Positions 27,932 through 39,100 of a stretch of DNA of 64,000 nucleotides are shown piece after piece (within the stretch, counting starts at the first letter, position 1; each line of letters begins with the position of its first letter). The notes beneath the pieces were generated by a model, which made no database searches, was not told the origin of the DNA, and was given only the letters and a program-made list of their open reading frames with translations. Both the position numbers and the translations under genes were made by a program. Source of the DNA: Tritrichomonas musculus (taxonomy: Eukaryota > Parabasalia > Tritrichomonadida > Tritrichomonadidae); assembly GCA_039105265.1 (NCBI GenBank), contig JAPFFF010000020.1:885001-949000 (forward strand), in the 5' to 3' direction.

Positions 27932-28912
27932 ATGAGTGGTTTATTTGGAGGAAGACATCCACCAGGTACAGGTTCAAACAGACGAAATCCATCTGGAACA
28001 AACAATAATTCATCTGGAACAAACAATAATCCATACAGCTTCCAAGCATCAAACAATAATGGATTCAAATTCCCATCTAACAACAACTCCCAACCATCAA
28101 ACAATAACAATAACAATAACAATAATTATTTTAATTTAGATGAATTTTATAATCCTTCAATGGATTTCAATAAAAATATGGTTAATACCAAAACAATGAG
28201 TCAGAATGGAAATCAATTACAAGCTACATTAACAGAGCCAAATCAGAATGCATTACAAGTTATTGAACATAATAGTGATAACAATAAAGTAGTTGCATTA
28301 GCACATATTCAAGCCAATGCTAAACATGATGAAGATATTCTGAAAGATAATCAAAATAATCGTCAATTCCAATTAGCCCAAACTGCTAACAACAACTATC
28401 CTCAAAATCTTCAAGCATATACAAATCACCAGAATGCAATGCATAAAAATGAAATGGAAAAATATAATAAAAGATCAACTACGATTGCAAGTTTAGATAA
28501 CTCAGCTTATCTTGAAAGCGTTCACAATTACTTTAAGCAAATGTGTTTGAATCAAGGTATTGAGCTAGATAAACCTCATTTGATGCTCACTAGTGGTCAT
28601 ACAGGATTGTTTACAGAGCCAGAATTAAATGCCCATTGTTACAAGAGATCAATGATATTTTATGGTGTTGCCTCATATGATCACGAAGATTCGAAAGTAA
28701 CAATATATTATATTGATGGTCATAGACCTGATGTCATCAAATTAGGGAAAGGCTATTATCCATCATTCTCAAAATGCCGAAATTATAAAGATATACTTTT
28801 AGTTAGATTTGGAATAGACCCATTGGTCAAGAAACCTGGGAAAATTGAAATTTGTTCAGAATGGAAATGCAGTGATTTGATTCCATGTGACGTTCCATGC
28901 GACATTGTATGA
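27932..28912 (+). CDS. Asn-rich protein of unknown function (M2)
   Basis: A 326-residue protein from ATG 27932 (MSGLFGGRHPPGTGSN). The first 80 residues are Asn/Ser/Gly low complexity with SGTNNN repeats and a run of AAC/AAT codons. The middle is Gln/Asn-rich and helical. The last 120 residues look globular, with five cysteines near the end (ICSEWKCSDLIPCDVPCDIV) that could bind metal or form disulphides. I recognise no family. An upstream in-frame ATG at 27839 lies inside the neighbouring divergent gene and is less likely. Confidence 0.6.
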   Translation: MSGLFGGRHPPGTGSNRRNPSGTNNNSSGTNNNPYSFQASNNNGFKFPSNNNSQPSNNNNNNNNNYFNLDEFYNPSMDFNKNMVNTKTMSQNGNQLQATLTEPNQNALQVIEHNSDNNKVVALAHIQANAKHDEDILKDNQNNRQFQLAQTANNNYPQNLQAYTNHQNAMHKNEMEKYNKRSTTIASLDNSAYLESVHNYFKQMCLNQGIELDKPHLMLTSGHTGLFTEPELNAHCYKRSMIFYGVASYDHEDSKVTIYYIDGHRPDVIKLGKGYYPSFSKCRNYKDILLVRFGIDPLVKKPGKIEICSEWKCSDLIPCDVPCDIV

Positions 28913-29033
28913 GTACATGTTCATCCAGCATTGATGTTATGAAAGAAATTTGTTCAAATAGATGCAAGGGTTTCATAAATGAAATATTTTGATTTAAGAA
29001 TCGGTTATCATTATTTTTAATGTCGCCACAAAG

Positions 29034-30200
29034 ATGTCAGATCAACCAGCAATTGAAGGAGGTGAACGTCCACCAGAATTACCCTCACCAGAAGAAGAAG
29101 AAGGTGAACGTCCATGGCGTTGGCAATTCAATCATGAACCATTCAATGCATTCGAAGCAGGTGTAAAAATTAAAAGTAGACCAACACATAAAGCTAAGAT
29201 ACCCATTGGATTCAATTATACTCCCGAAGAAGCTAATAATTATACACTTAAGAACCTAGTTAGCAGTAAGATGGCACGTGATATTGTTAGATCCACTAAA
29301 TTCATGCCAGGTGCATTTGAGATTTGGAATAAAAATCCAAAAGGTGGAAACAATAAATATAGAGGTGGACCCGAAGATCTCGATGGAGACAAAATACAAG
29401 AATTTGTTGTTAGACGTGATGGTAAAATTGTTGCTGTTAATGGATATACAACTAAGAATTCTGATGCATTATTCAAGAATATGTATTACTCTGGTCACGA
29501 AACGAAAGACAAACGTAAAGCACAAAGCTTTAAAGATTGGATCACTAATGATTACTATGGACCTGTATATAATGATGACTATTCAGAGGTTGTTAGATGG
29601 AAGAATGATCCAAAAATACATAAAGGATTGATTAAGAGAATGAATATTCATGCACCATCAAAATCATTATCATCATATCAAGCATTTGCACGTTACATTG
29701 TTGCCCCAGCATGCAAACAAGCATTTCTTGAACTTGGTGGAGGTACTGAAGAAGGTGCCAAATTTGCTCGTAAAGTTGCTGTAGAAGTAAGTCAAAGTAA
29801 AGCATTTGAAGCATCACTTGCAGCAGCAATGTATGCAGCATTAGTTAAAGATCCATGTTTGGCTCAGATGCAAGATCTTAAAGAAAGACAGAATGAATTC
29901 ATTGTATTGAAACAACAATATGAACCAACTTACAACATTGATTTCGAATCTGATAATGTTGCAGAAACCCCAGAATATAAAGCATTTGAGAAATGGCTCT
30001 TTGCGAAACCAGCTGTTAAACAAGCTGTTAGAACCTATATGCATGATGTATTAACCACTTCCAAAGAAGAATATATTAATACAATTAAAGGTCAAATCAT
30101 CACATATCTTAATGATCATGTTAAGGGATATAGACAAAAATATGATGAAGACTTTGCAGCAGCCAAAGAAGCAGCCAGACGAAGATATGGATTTGAGTAA
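29034..30200 (+). CDS. M2 protein of unknown function, 388 residues
   Basis: A charged, mostly helical protein. The N-terminus is acidic and proline-rich (PPELPSPEEEEGERPWRW). An alanine-rich helical middle (FARKVAVEVSQSKAFEASLA) and a lysine/alanine-rich end (AAAKEAARRRYGFE) follow. There is no signal peptide, membrane segment or enzyme motif. It lies among structural and packaging genes, so a virion core or scaffold role is possible but unproven. It converges on the ATPase gene with an 11-bp gap. Confidence 0.6.
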   Translation: MSDQPAIEGGERPPELPSPEEEEGERPWRWQFNHEPFNAFEAGVKIKSRPTHKAKIPIGFNYTPEEANNYTLKNLVSSKMARDIVRSTKFMPGAFEIWNKNPKGGNNKYRGGPEDLDGDKIQEFVVRRDGKIVAVNGYTTKNSDALFKNMYYSGHETKDKRKAQSFKDWITNDYYGPVYNDDYSEVVRWKNDPKIHKGLIKRMNIHAPSKSLSSYQAFARYIVAPACKQAFLELGGGTEEGAKFARKVAVEVSQSKAFEASLAAAMYAALVKDPCLAQMQDLKERQNEFIVLKQQYEPTYNIDFESDNVAETPEYKAFEKWLFAKPAVKQAVRTYMHDVLTTSKEEYINTIKGQIITYLNDHVKGYRQKYDEDFAAAKEAARRRYGFE

Positions 30201-30211
30201 ATATATTCTTA

Positions 30212-31033
30212 TTAGCTTACATTTCCATTATTGCAATCGATTACAATCTTGTGATGTTTATTCATATTTTTGTATCGTTCATACAATTCATCAAATGATA
30301 TGCTCATAGTAATTTGATGAGTAATGTATCTCAACTGCTCTTTTGAATATGTCCCGAATACGAATACTGTAGAGACATTTGATTTAATGGTTGTTGATAA
30401 CGATTTCCAGAACTGGACATTCAAGAAGAATGATATATGATTATGTCGACATGTAGTCATCAGATTGTTGAAATATGATTTCTCATTTGCAAGTAATTTG
30501 TTATTAGCAATATCATCAAATAGTATCAAGGTATGCAACATTGGTGCACGAAAATCATTAACTTTCAATGCTTTGAATATCTCGATTCGTTGCTCATCAA
30601 TGATTTTGTCTTCAAGGTGTTCCTTCCGGATTGTGTAATATAGTTGCTTATAATTCAATAATGCATTAACATATTCTTCAGCATTCTCTTGGGAAACATA
30701 TGCTATTGGTATTTCAATGAGTTCCCTTAATGACTCAAATGTAACATCTTTCTGTTCACCTGTTTTGGATACATATATGAGAAGATGTGCTGCATTTGGA
30801 ATTGAAGCTATTTTAATGATTTCTTCAATTGCTGATAACGTCTTTCCGGAACCTTGTTTGCCAACGAATATATTCACAGAATTATAGTAAATATTGATGT
30901 CTTTGTGAATCTTTCTGATCAATGCATTCGTGACTTGCCCTTTATTTCTTCTCAAGCAATCTCTAACCATATCATGAACGTAGCTGAATGAATCTTGATT
31001 CCCAAACGAAGTCGTAAAGTTTTGATTATACAT
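30212..31033 (-). CDS. FtsK/HerA-type genome packaging ATPase (M2)
   Basis: A 273-residue P-loop ATPase. Walker A is GKQGSGKT at residues 58-65. Walker B is TLILFDDIAN near 170. A polar, arginine-containing segment follows (NLMTTCRHNHISFFLNVQFW), as in the A32-like packaging ATPases of large DNA viruses and Mavericks. It would pump element DNA into capsids. Length and layout match the M1 ATPase (284 residues), but sequence identity outside the motifs is low, so the two families are well separated. Confidence 0.88.
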   Translation of the reverse strand: MYNQNFTTSFGNQDSFSYVHDMVRDCLRRNKGQVTNALIRKIHKDINIYYNSVNIFVGKQGSGKTLSAIEEIIKIASIPNAAHLLIYVSKTGEQKDVTFESLRELIEIPIAYVSQENAEEYVNALLNYKQLYYTIRKEHLEDKIIDEQRIEIFKALKVNDFRAPMLHTLILFDDIANNKLLANEKSYFNNLMTTCRHNHISFFLNVQFWKSLSTTIKSNVSTVFVFGTYSKEQLRYITHQITMSISFDELYERYKNMNKHHKIVIDCNNGNVS

Positions 31034-31165
31034 TTACAGTTAATTAAAATGGATGCAAACATAGGCTTGCAAAAGTCTCAAAAATGGGTGGGCCCAAAAT
31101 AGGTGGACTTAAAAAATCCTAATGAAAATGGATTCAAAAATATTTGCAAAAAGGTTTTAAGAATA

Positions 31166-31543
31166 TCATTCACCATTAATTGCTTTAACAATGTCGTTGA
31201 TAGCTGTCTTGATTGCAAGAATATCACTTTTGAGTTGCTCTATTTCATTCTGTATATCCAAGATTGCAGACTCATTTTGCGGATCATTTTGTGAATCATT
31301 TTGTGGATCATTTTGTGAATCATTTTGTGGATCATCTATCTGTTTCTTGACAGCTTTCTTTAGACAAAGTACACCTTTGATTTTGGTAATACGATATCCC
31401 TCAATGTAATACATCTTATTCAGTTTATGAGTCGTAATTTTATCAATCTCATCTTTATTTTTAGCATACCACAGATTGAATTCATCTGGAGTATTAAATG
31501 TTTTCAAATATTCTTTAATGGGTCCAATCACTTTTACTTCCAT
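31166..31543 (-). CDS. small protein with DPQNDSQN repeats and coiled coil (M2)
   Basis: A 125-residue protein. The N-terminal 70 residues form a small lysine/tyrosine-rich domain (YYIEGYRITKIKGVLCLKKA). A tandem DPQNDSQN/DPQNDSQN/DPQNES tract follows, encoded by a 24-bp DNA repeat at about 31268..31335. A heptad coiled coil ends it (IQNEIEQLKSDILAIKTAIN). No family is recognised. It is likely oligomeric, and it lies with virion-type genes. Confidence 0.58.
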   Translation of the reverse strand: MEVKVIGPIKEYLKTFNTPDEFNLWYAKNKDEIDKITTHKLNKMYYIEGYRITKIKGVLCLKKAVKKQIDDPQNDSQNDPQNDSQNDPQNESAILDIQNEIEQLKSDILAIKTAINDIVKAINGE

Positions 31544-31598
31544 TTGATGTCACATAAAAATAAACAATCACATTAAATCATCAATGGACTCATTTAAA

Positions 31599-31946
31599 TC
31601 ACTTCAAGATTGGAGTTAGTCTACCTTTATTTCCACCAAGAATTGGTCTTTGAATCATTTCCACCTTATTGTTTGAATCGTTTTTAATTATTGAATCGAA
31701 ATTTGTGGAATCTATTGGTAAAGGTTTTGGTCTGATTGGGTTTGTTTTAGGTGGATTTGGTGCAACTTTATTGAGTATGTAATCAGCTCCATTAGCAATA
31801 CTATTAACGATGCCACCAACTGTATCACCAAACATAGGTCCAACTTTTCGTGCTATTTCAATTCCCTTACGAATGTATGGAGATGCTTTCTTTATGAAAT
31901 TCTTTCCTTTCACCAGCAAGTTCTTAAACCAGGTCCCGAATGCCAT
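31599..31946 (-). CDS. small protein with amphipathic N-terminus, protein VI-like (M2)
   Basis: A 115-residue protein. The first 30 residues form a strongly amphipathic basic helix (FGTWFKNLLVKGKNFIKKAS). A glycine-containing weakly hydrophobic stretch (GPMFGDTVGGIVNSIANGA) and a proline-rich tail ending GRLTPILK follow. The layout recalls membrane-active internal capsid proteins such as adenovirus protein VI and the M1 proteins at 50897 and 61214. This is resemblance in layout only. It is divergent from the capsid gene at 32003. Confidence 0.5.
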   Translation of the reverse strand: MAFGTWFKNLLVKGKNFIKKASPYIRKGIEIARKVGPMFGDTVGGIVNSIANGADYILNKVAPNPPKTNPIRPKPLPIDSTNFDSIIKNDSNNKVEMIQRPILGGNKGRLTPILK

Positions 31947-32002
31947 TTTCTTTGGGTTTGTATTAAAATCTCAAAAATGTAACTTCACACGAATCTTTTT
32001 TA

Positions 32003-32429
32003 ATGCAAGCTCAAAGAATGACATATCAGAACGCTCAACTCAAGAACACCGGTAATGACGAAGGTGATGTCCTAAAATTCTTCCAATCAAAACTTCGAAA
32101 TCTCATTGCATACAATGGTGGTGATCATACATTTGGATGGTTTACAGAAGATGTTGATGATAAAGATGCTCCCATGCCAATTGGAACCAAAACGAAAATC
32201 AAATGGACACATCAAGGTCATACCATCTCACAAATGGAAAAGAATTTCGTTACAGCAAAGCTTGATCTTGTAGTCCAACTTAATAAAGAATTGCATTTAG
32301 ATGATGATACAGCAAACTTAAATCGTATATTCATTGGCTTCAAACATGCTGTAGAACTCTTTTCAGATGCTCGCTTATGGATTGATAACGTTATGCTTAA
32401 AGAATATCAGCAAGATGAACTAATCCGTG
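32003..32429 (+). pseudogene. major capsid protein, 5' piece (M2 gene split by M1b)
   Basis: The piece encodes the N-terminal part of a capsid protein similar to the M1 capsid protein: NRIFIGFKHAVELFSDARLW corresponds to NRVWFGFKDARDAVEKYEIV. M1b enters at 32430, and the rest of the gene continues at 56089..57368. The start ATG 32003 is preceded by a short AT-rich leader divergent from the 115-residue gene. Confidence 0.85.
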
Positions 32430-32697
32430 AGTAGTGAACGTTAGGCTGGGATTCATTCTTCATCCCATCCTAACCTGCTCGCCACCAAGCTCAGGTACGC
32501 CTTCACTTGGGCCTCGCTTGGGCCTCACTACCCGGCCAAATACCTACTGAAAAACCTATCGTAAGTACACAGCCTCTTTTTTCACTAACTTCCCACCTTT
32601 ATCCATCAAGGCCAAGTACACTGTCACATTTTTAAATTTCTATTAATTTTTTATACAACACTATACAAATGACCATACCATCAGATTTAAAGATTAT
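32430..32697 (+). repeat. M1b left terminal inverted repeat
   Basis: 268 bp matching the reverse complement of 55816..56083 with about one difference. The outer half is clearly richer in G and C than the rest of the window and contains a short direct repeat, CTTGGGCCTCG/CTTGGGCCTCA. The inner end includes a start codon (ATG 32669) and the first codons of the adjoining gene. Confidence 0.95.
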
Positions 32698-32971
32698 GAC
32701 CCAATATAAGCAGTTTACTCTAAGAAATCCTATTTATACTTCTCGTGAAACCCAACAAGTTTATGATTCCTTTAAAGACATCAGGACATGTGATTCATCC
32801 GGACGAGTGATAATTGAGGTTTTGGACGAAAGAAACAAATTTAGTGGTTTTAGATATGCTAAGTTTAGACGTGCAGCAGTCTTAAAATACAATAATGATT
32901 ATGATCGGGAAAGAGAAAGAGATGCACCAAGATATAGATGTTTTGATGAGCACCATAAGATATTTGAGTAA
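32669..32971 (+). CDS. small M1b protein starting inside the inverted repeat
   Basis: A 100-residue basic protein. Its first nine codons (MTIPSDLKI) lie in the inverted repeat and the rest is unique. It has a basic, arginine-rich C-terminus (DYDRERERDAPRYRC). No family is recognised. The right repeat supplies the same start and first codons to a very short frame on the other side (55791..55844). Confidence 0.5.
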   Translation: MTIPSDLKIMTQYKQFTLRNPIYTSRETQQVYDSFKDIRTCDSSGRVIIEVLDERNKFSGFRYAKFRRAAVLKYNNDYDRERERDAPRYRCFDEHHKIFE

Positions 32972-33101
32972 AAAGTGTTAGTATTATTTTGTTTGCCACA
33001 CCGTCAACACGAACTAGTTAAAAAAAAGAAAAAATAAAAATGTTCTCACTACTGCTCACCATCAATGAAACGGCACATGTACCAGCCCTGAGAAGCCTCT
33101 T

Positions 33102-36100
33102 TTATGGTGTGGCTTTGACTTGCTTTAGATAGTATTCAGTAAATGGTATATTTCCAGTGCCTTTTAATCGAAAATCGATACGTGGAAATTCATATTCACA
33201 TTCTCTTATTCTATTGGATGCTCTAAGTATATCTTCACCATATATTTCATCAAGTACTGCAAATCCTTCACTATAATTAACTCTAACATAATGTTTCTTG
33301 TCATTTGAATCTTTAAATATAAATAACATTTCCATATATAAACTCATATATTCGACATATACAATTAATTTTTTAGAGCTAGTATCGTATGAATACCAGC
33401 ATAATTCTGGGATATCCTCATAATATGATTTGTGAAATCCTGAATAAAATATTCTCCAATTTAAGTCATCCAATAATGATGTAATTTCACTTTTCAATGC
33501 TATTTGATCTTCTTCACCAAATTCAGCTAGAGTAACTCGTATTGGATATGTCCCAGCGTAATTATAAAGTACACCTGTTGCTTCTTCCCAATAAAACAAG
33601 CCCATACTTGTATTCATAATATGAGCAACGGTATCGCGCATATTTGCAGTTCTGTCTGTCTTGAATATAATATCAAATGGATAATCTACAGCTGAGCCAG
33701 TGACTCCAACTAAGTGAGCACCTTCTTGAAATGGAACGAATGAAGTATAGTATACATCACTTAGATGTTCTGGTTCGTAAGGGCCGTTTGTTATTGGTAG
33801 AATAATTTTATTCCCAACTTTCAAATCAGTTTTGCTTCGATATTTTTCCTCAAGCTCACTCTTTAAAGCTATTTCATCCTGTTTCAATATTTTTTCTGCT
33901 AATATTAATTTGGTATTGAAGCTTTCAACACTAAAGCACCAACAACCATCATCCCTTGGTTCATAGCCACATTCATAGGATATTCCATCTATCTCCTCTA
34001 CCCAATATATATCTTCATTCATAACAATCTTATCATCATAAACAAATAGAATATCAAAATTATGAACCATTTCAGAGTCATCAGTAAATGTCCCAACAAG
34101 ACGAGTTCCTCTACCCATTTTTATTTTGACTTCCCACCTTCCTTCACTATCTTGTACATTTTCAAATGGCACTTCAATAGATTCTTTGTATATCAAATCA
34201 GTTTTGCTTCGATATTTTTCATCAAGCTCGCTCTTCAACGCATAATCAGTTAAATCAATGTCATCAACACATTTATGTACGAACGCTGATGTTGCTAGTG
34301 AAGTATCGTTGTTTACAGTTTCGGTACTCAACGCGAGATCGTTGACGTATCTATTTGAATCGTTAGTGAACCTGAGTTGCTCTGCATAGAACTTACATCG
34401 AACATAATTACCGTTCTTCGGTCTTATCACATTATCACCCGATTGATACCAGAACTGTGCGTTATTGATGCGATTAACGGTGTTCAACGCTGATAGAATA
34501 TTATTATCAGTGAATTCAGTAGTAGTTGTGTCTGTACTCGGAATTATACTATCTTGATGAACGTACTTAGTATCACAATCATTCTTATCATAGTACCCAT
34601 CTTCGATATACTGTTGTAAATTATGCACCATATATTTCGTTGCGGATTCACTCTTAACTGTATCCAACGCTTCATTTACTTCATCTACAGTTGGGAATTC
34701 ATTTAATGTAGTAGCTAGAGCTGCATCATTTTTATGTGAATTAGCAGCCAAAGCATCAATCTTTTTATGTAATGCATCTATATCACAAGTATATGCTAAA
34801 TCATTTGTTGTAAATGTCATATTTCTCGTACATGAATTTCCCTGAATAATAACACCTGAAATCTTAGATGTATGAGTATTTTGTATGGTAATAGTATTGT
34901 CATTCTTTTCATAACCATTTAACCATTCAGCCCTAAATTCTTCACTTCTGGCTAGAGGTTTTATGACAACATCCCCTAATGTTATATTTTCTGTGACTCC
35001 TTTATATTCTGTTATCTCACCTTCCTCAAACATGAAGTAACAATTCTTTTGAGCATTTGCTATAAATATTCTAAATACAATCATGCCATTGCTTATGGTA
35101 TCTTCAGCAGTTAAAGTAATCGTTGTGCCATCAGTTTCTGCAACTACATCAATAGTATCTTCTCTAGTCAATTCAGTTTTAGATACAACATTATTAATTA
35201 TATTTGAATTTGTAAAATCATTTAATGTATCTATCTTCTTATGTAATGCATCTATATCACAAGTATATGCTAAATCATTTGTAGTAAATTCCATTCTTCT
35301 TTTTGCTGTATTCTCTTTGATGCTGATTCCACCAACCCTCAGTTTATTTGGGTTTGATATAACAAATGTTTTGTCATTCATAGTGCAGCTAGGAAAATCA
35401 GTTGTTCCTTGGTAATTAATTGTTCCACCAGTAATATTAATAGTAACTATATTCTCTTCATAATCAACATCATTGTATTCACTAACTTTTTGCACCAAAA
35501 ATCGTGCTTTGATTGTTCCATCAGTGATAACATCTTCAGCCTCCAAATGGACCTCGCCATTAACAAATTTACCAACAACATCTATTATGTCATCTCTAAC
35601 CAAATCATTTTGTGAAATATAACCATTATTTATTTCATTGATAGCATTACATAACATTTTAAATGTTGGTTTCATTGCATGCACAACATTATTACATATA
35701 TTGAACACACCCGCAACACTAGGAACACTTGTATCTTCATTAGCATCATATGTCAACTCTTTTATGTCTTCATTATACCAATCAATTAATGGAGTTAAAT
35801 CAGTTTTAATGCTTCTACTTAATAAATGTAATGGTAATTCATTAGCATAACCAAACCATCTTTCTCCTGATTCAACAATACATCTAACAGAACCATTAAT
35901 ACCATTGAAGCCAAAACTAATACCTGTTTCTGTTAATGATAAACCTCCCATTAACGTACCTGTTGCTCCTATTGCTAACGCAACTCCTGCCATTATTTCT
36001 AGTTTATCTGTTTCAGATTTTAAGTATTGAGTTTTATTTTGTTGCTCAGTCATTTCACTTCTTAATGTATCTACTTTTGATGTAATATCCTTGACATCAT

Positions 36101-39100
36101 ATGAAACAACATCAAAATTATTTGTCAAAACATTTAAATCACTTCTCATCGTTGTAATGTTATCTGCAGTAATGATTTTGGATGAAGTGATATTATAGTC
36201 AGTATAAAGAGTTGTTGCGGCATTTGGGTTTGGTCTTATATCATAAAATTGTTGGTCTATTATGTATTTAAATGCATTTGTTGTTGAATCCCAATTAACT
36301 TCTTCGATTGGATCAACTAAATCTTTCCTTAGATATAGTTCTACATCTTTTTTTGTTGTATCAATATTTGAATCACTCCATTTATATGGAATTCTATCTA
36401 TTGTATCATATTCTGCATATATTCCTATGCAAACACAATCCTTTGCTTTATTATATTGATACACATCTACTGTACTATTAACTTCATCACTAAATCTAAA
36501 TGTCAATCTCATGGAATCTGTTGAATCAGGTAGTGTTAAATATAATATTCCTCTTTCAAATGTCTTGAGCAAATCTTTAATAGCATTAGGATTCTTGTAA
36601 TAATTTTGCCATTCAACACATGAAACATAAACTGGTAGAGTTGAATATTTAGGATATGATGTATTGTTAAATATTTTTTCAGTATTATCAATGCTTATTC
36701 TTAGTTGAAAATGATAATCTGAAGCATCTTTTTCTGTTCCATCTTTTAATAACACCTTGAATTCTCTAGTGCATACATTCCAAAGAGCATGCATTAATCC
36801 TTTGTCATCTTTCTCTACTATTTTATTATTTAGTTCATCATCTTTGACCATAATTATTGCTCCCGTACATAAAGCATATGCTGATGCTGTTAATCCATAT
36901 AATCTGCATGTAGTTTGACACAATGTTTTAATACTTTTATTATAACATCCTTGACAATTATAACCTGTCCAATATCCTTTATTAGCGTTATTATCATCGT
37001 TTTTCCACATTAAAGACCATGTATTGCCAAAACAATATTCTTTGAAAATGAATTCTAAATTACTTGGTATATTATAATTTGAATCAACTGAGAACACCAT
37101 TTTATAAAATTCATTATCTTCTGTAATTATTGATGGTTTATAGAAATAATGAACATCCGATTTATGTAATTTGAGTGCATTATCAGCCTCGATAACAGAA
37201 CATTTAATTGCTTTATCAGTTTTTAATGCAGTTGGAGTGAATTGGTTCATAATACTTAAATCACCATTAATATATAATGTACGTGGATCGAATGGTAATC
37301 TTTTATCAAATGCTATATAAAATTTTCCATCTAATTTGCTTTGGTCAGCAGGTCCTATTGAACGAGTCATAGTTAAAGAGTTATCATTTATGATGCAATA
37401 TTTTTGGTCTATATCATACGTAATGACTGGACAGACTATTTTATTATTTCTCGAAGAGATGTAAAATTCTTTAATGTATCTTCCTTCTTCATCGTAAATA
37501 ACATTCTTTCTTAAAACAATTTTAAATATTGGTCTGTTCCAATTTAAGAAACCATTCTTTCTTTCTTCAGGTACATCAATAATTAAAATATTACAGTCAA
37601 TATTATTAATGGTATCTGTTATTTGTGTTATCATTCCATTTTCAATAAATAAATCTGCTAATCCTGATTCAATCGTAAAATTAGATTCACCTGATGATAA
37701 ATTCGATATATCTACACCATTAATCAATCCATTGACATTTAGATTTGCTTTGATATTAACATCACCATATACTGGTTTTTCTTTTTTAAACTGATAGTTA
37801 TTTGGTGGCTCAATATAATTGCTTCCATATACTTCTAAAGCTTTCTTGAATGATTCACTATCTGAACCTGGAATAGAAACATAGTCATCAGGCTGTTTTG
37901 GTGGTGTGCCGATATCAATACTCAAAGGACTAACAGCACTATTGCAGTAAATCCATTCATTTTCATTTTCGTCCCATACTATATCTCCTTCTTTGTTTTT
38001 TGTATTGTTAGCCATAAAGGCTGTATAGACAGACACACTCATTCTATCTTCATTATTCCTCCAACCTTGACATTTATTATCAAAATCAGTAATCATAATT
38101 TGAATCCAGTTTTGTCTGTCCACATCAAATATAAATGAAGGAGGCGCATCAAAGCTTCTATTTGTTCTCCAGCCTGAAGGGAAGTCATCTAATGAATACC
38201 CACTCTCAGTTAATAAAACCCATCTATGAAAGAGGGCTGACCAATAATATATTTCATCATGTTCAACATCAAAAGACCTATCATTCATGAAATTGGTATG
38301 CTTTATACTTGCATCAATCTGCTGATTTTGTTTTTGATATTGATTTACCAAATCATTTATACCATCATCATTATTGTAAATCGAAAAGTCAACTACCTGT
38401 GATTGAGCCAATTGGACCTGGTTGTCAAAATGTAAACGACTAATATCATGTACCTGAAGATGGTCTTGAACCTCATCCACTCTATCATACAAATCAGCTA
38501 ACAATTCAACAAATATAGCATCGTTCTCATCTTCAAAATTATTCTCTCCATCTTGATTACAATTGCATGATTTTATTTTTGAACAATAATCAGCCCAATA
38601 ATTTAATGATGTTATAATATTATTTATATTCATCTGGACATCATTTAGGAATTGATTTAAACTGACCTTTACTTTTGTACCATCGATATTGTCAACTTTT
38701 ATTGTATGGTCTACAGTTAATGATGTCGTAAATAGTTTTAGAGCCGATGCCAGCCCATATCCAAGAACACTAGATAACAATAGATTTTGAATTATTTGTG
38801 AATAATTTAAGTAATTATCTTTTTGGTTTTGTATGTATATTTCAATAAATTCACCAGGGCTGCTTACCTCCACTACTTCATCTGCTTTCACTTCTTCATC
38901 GCTATTTTTATATTTGTATCCTATTGTTTGAAGAGTATGATTTTCAGGATTGTAATGATATTGCTTTGTTCCATTTATTATCTTTGTTAAGTTTGTTTCG
39001 TTAAATACATCATATAATATCCTTTTTATGGATTGATTCTTTTTTTCATTCTTCATAATATTCATCAACATATCAGCTAAATTATAAAATGGTTTGTAAT

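Noticed and set aside
29034-30200. Penton assignment for the M2 388-residue protein
   Set aside because: The protein is mostly helical and charged, unlike a jelly-roll penton; left as unknown.
31268-31335. Short direct repeats as a possible CRISPR or regulatory array
   Set aside because: They encode the DPQNDSQN repeat in frame within the 125-residue gene, so coding explains them.
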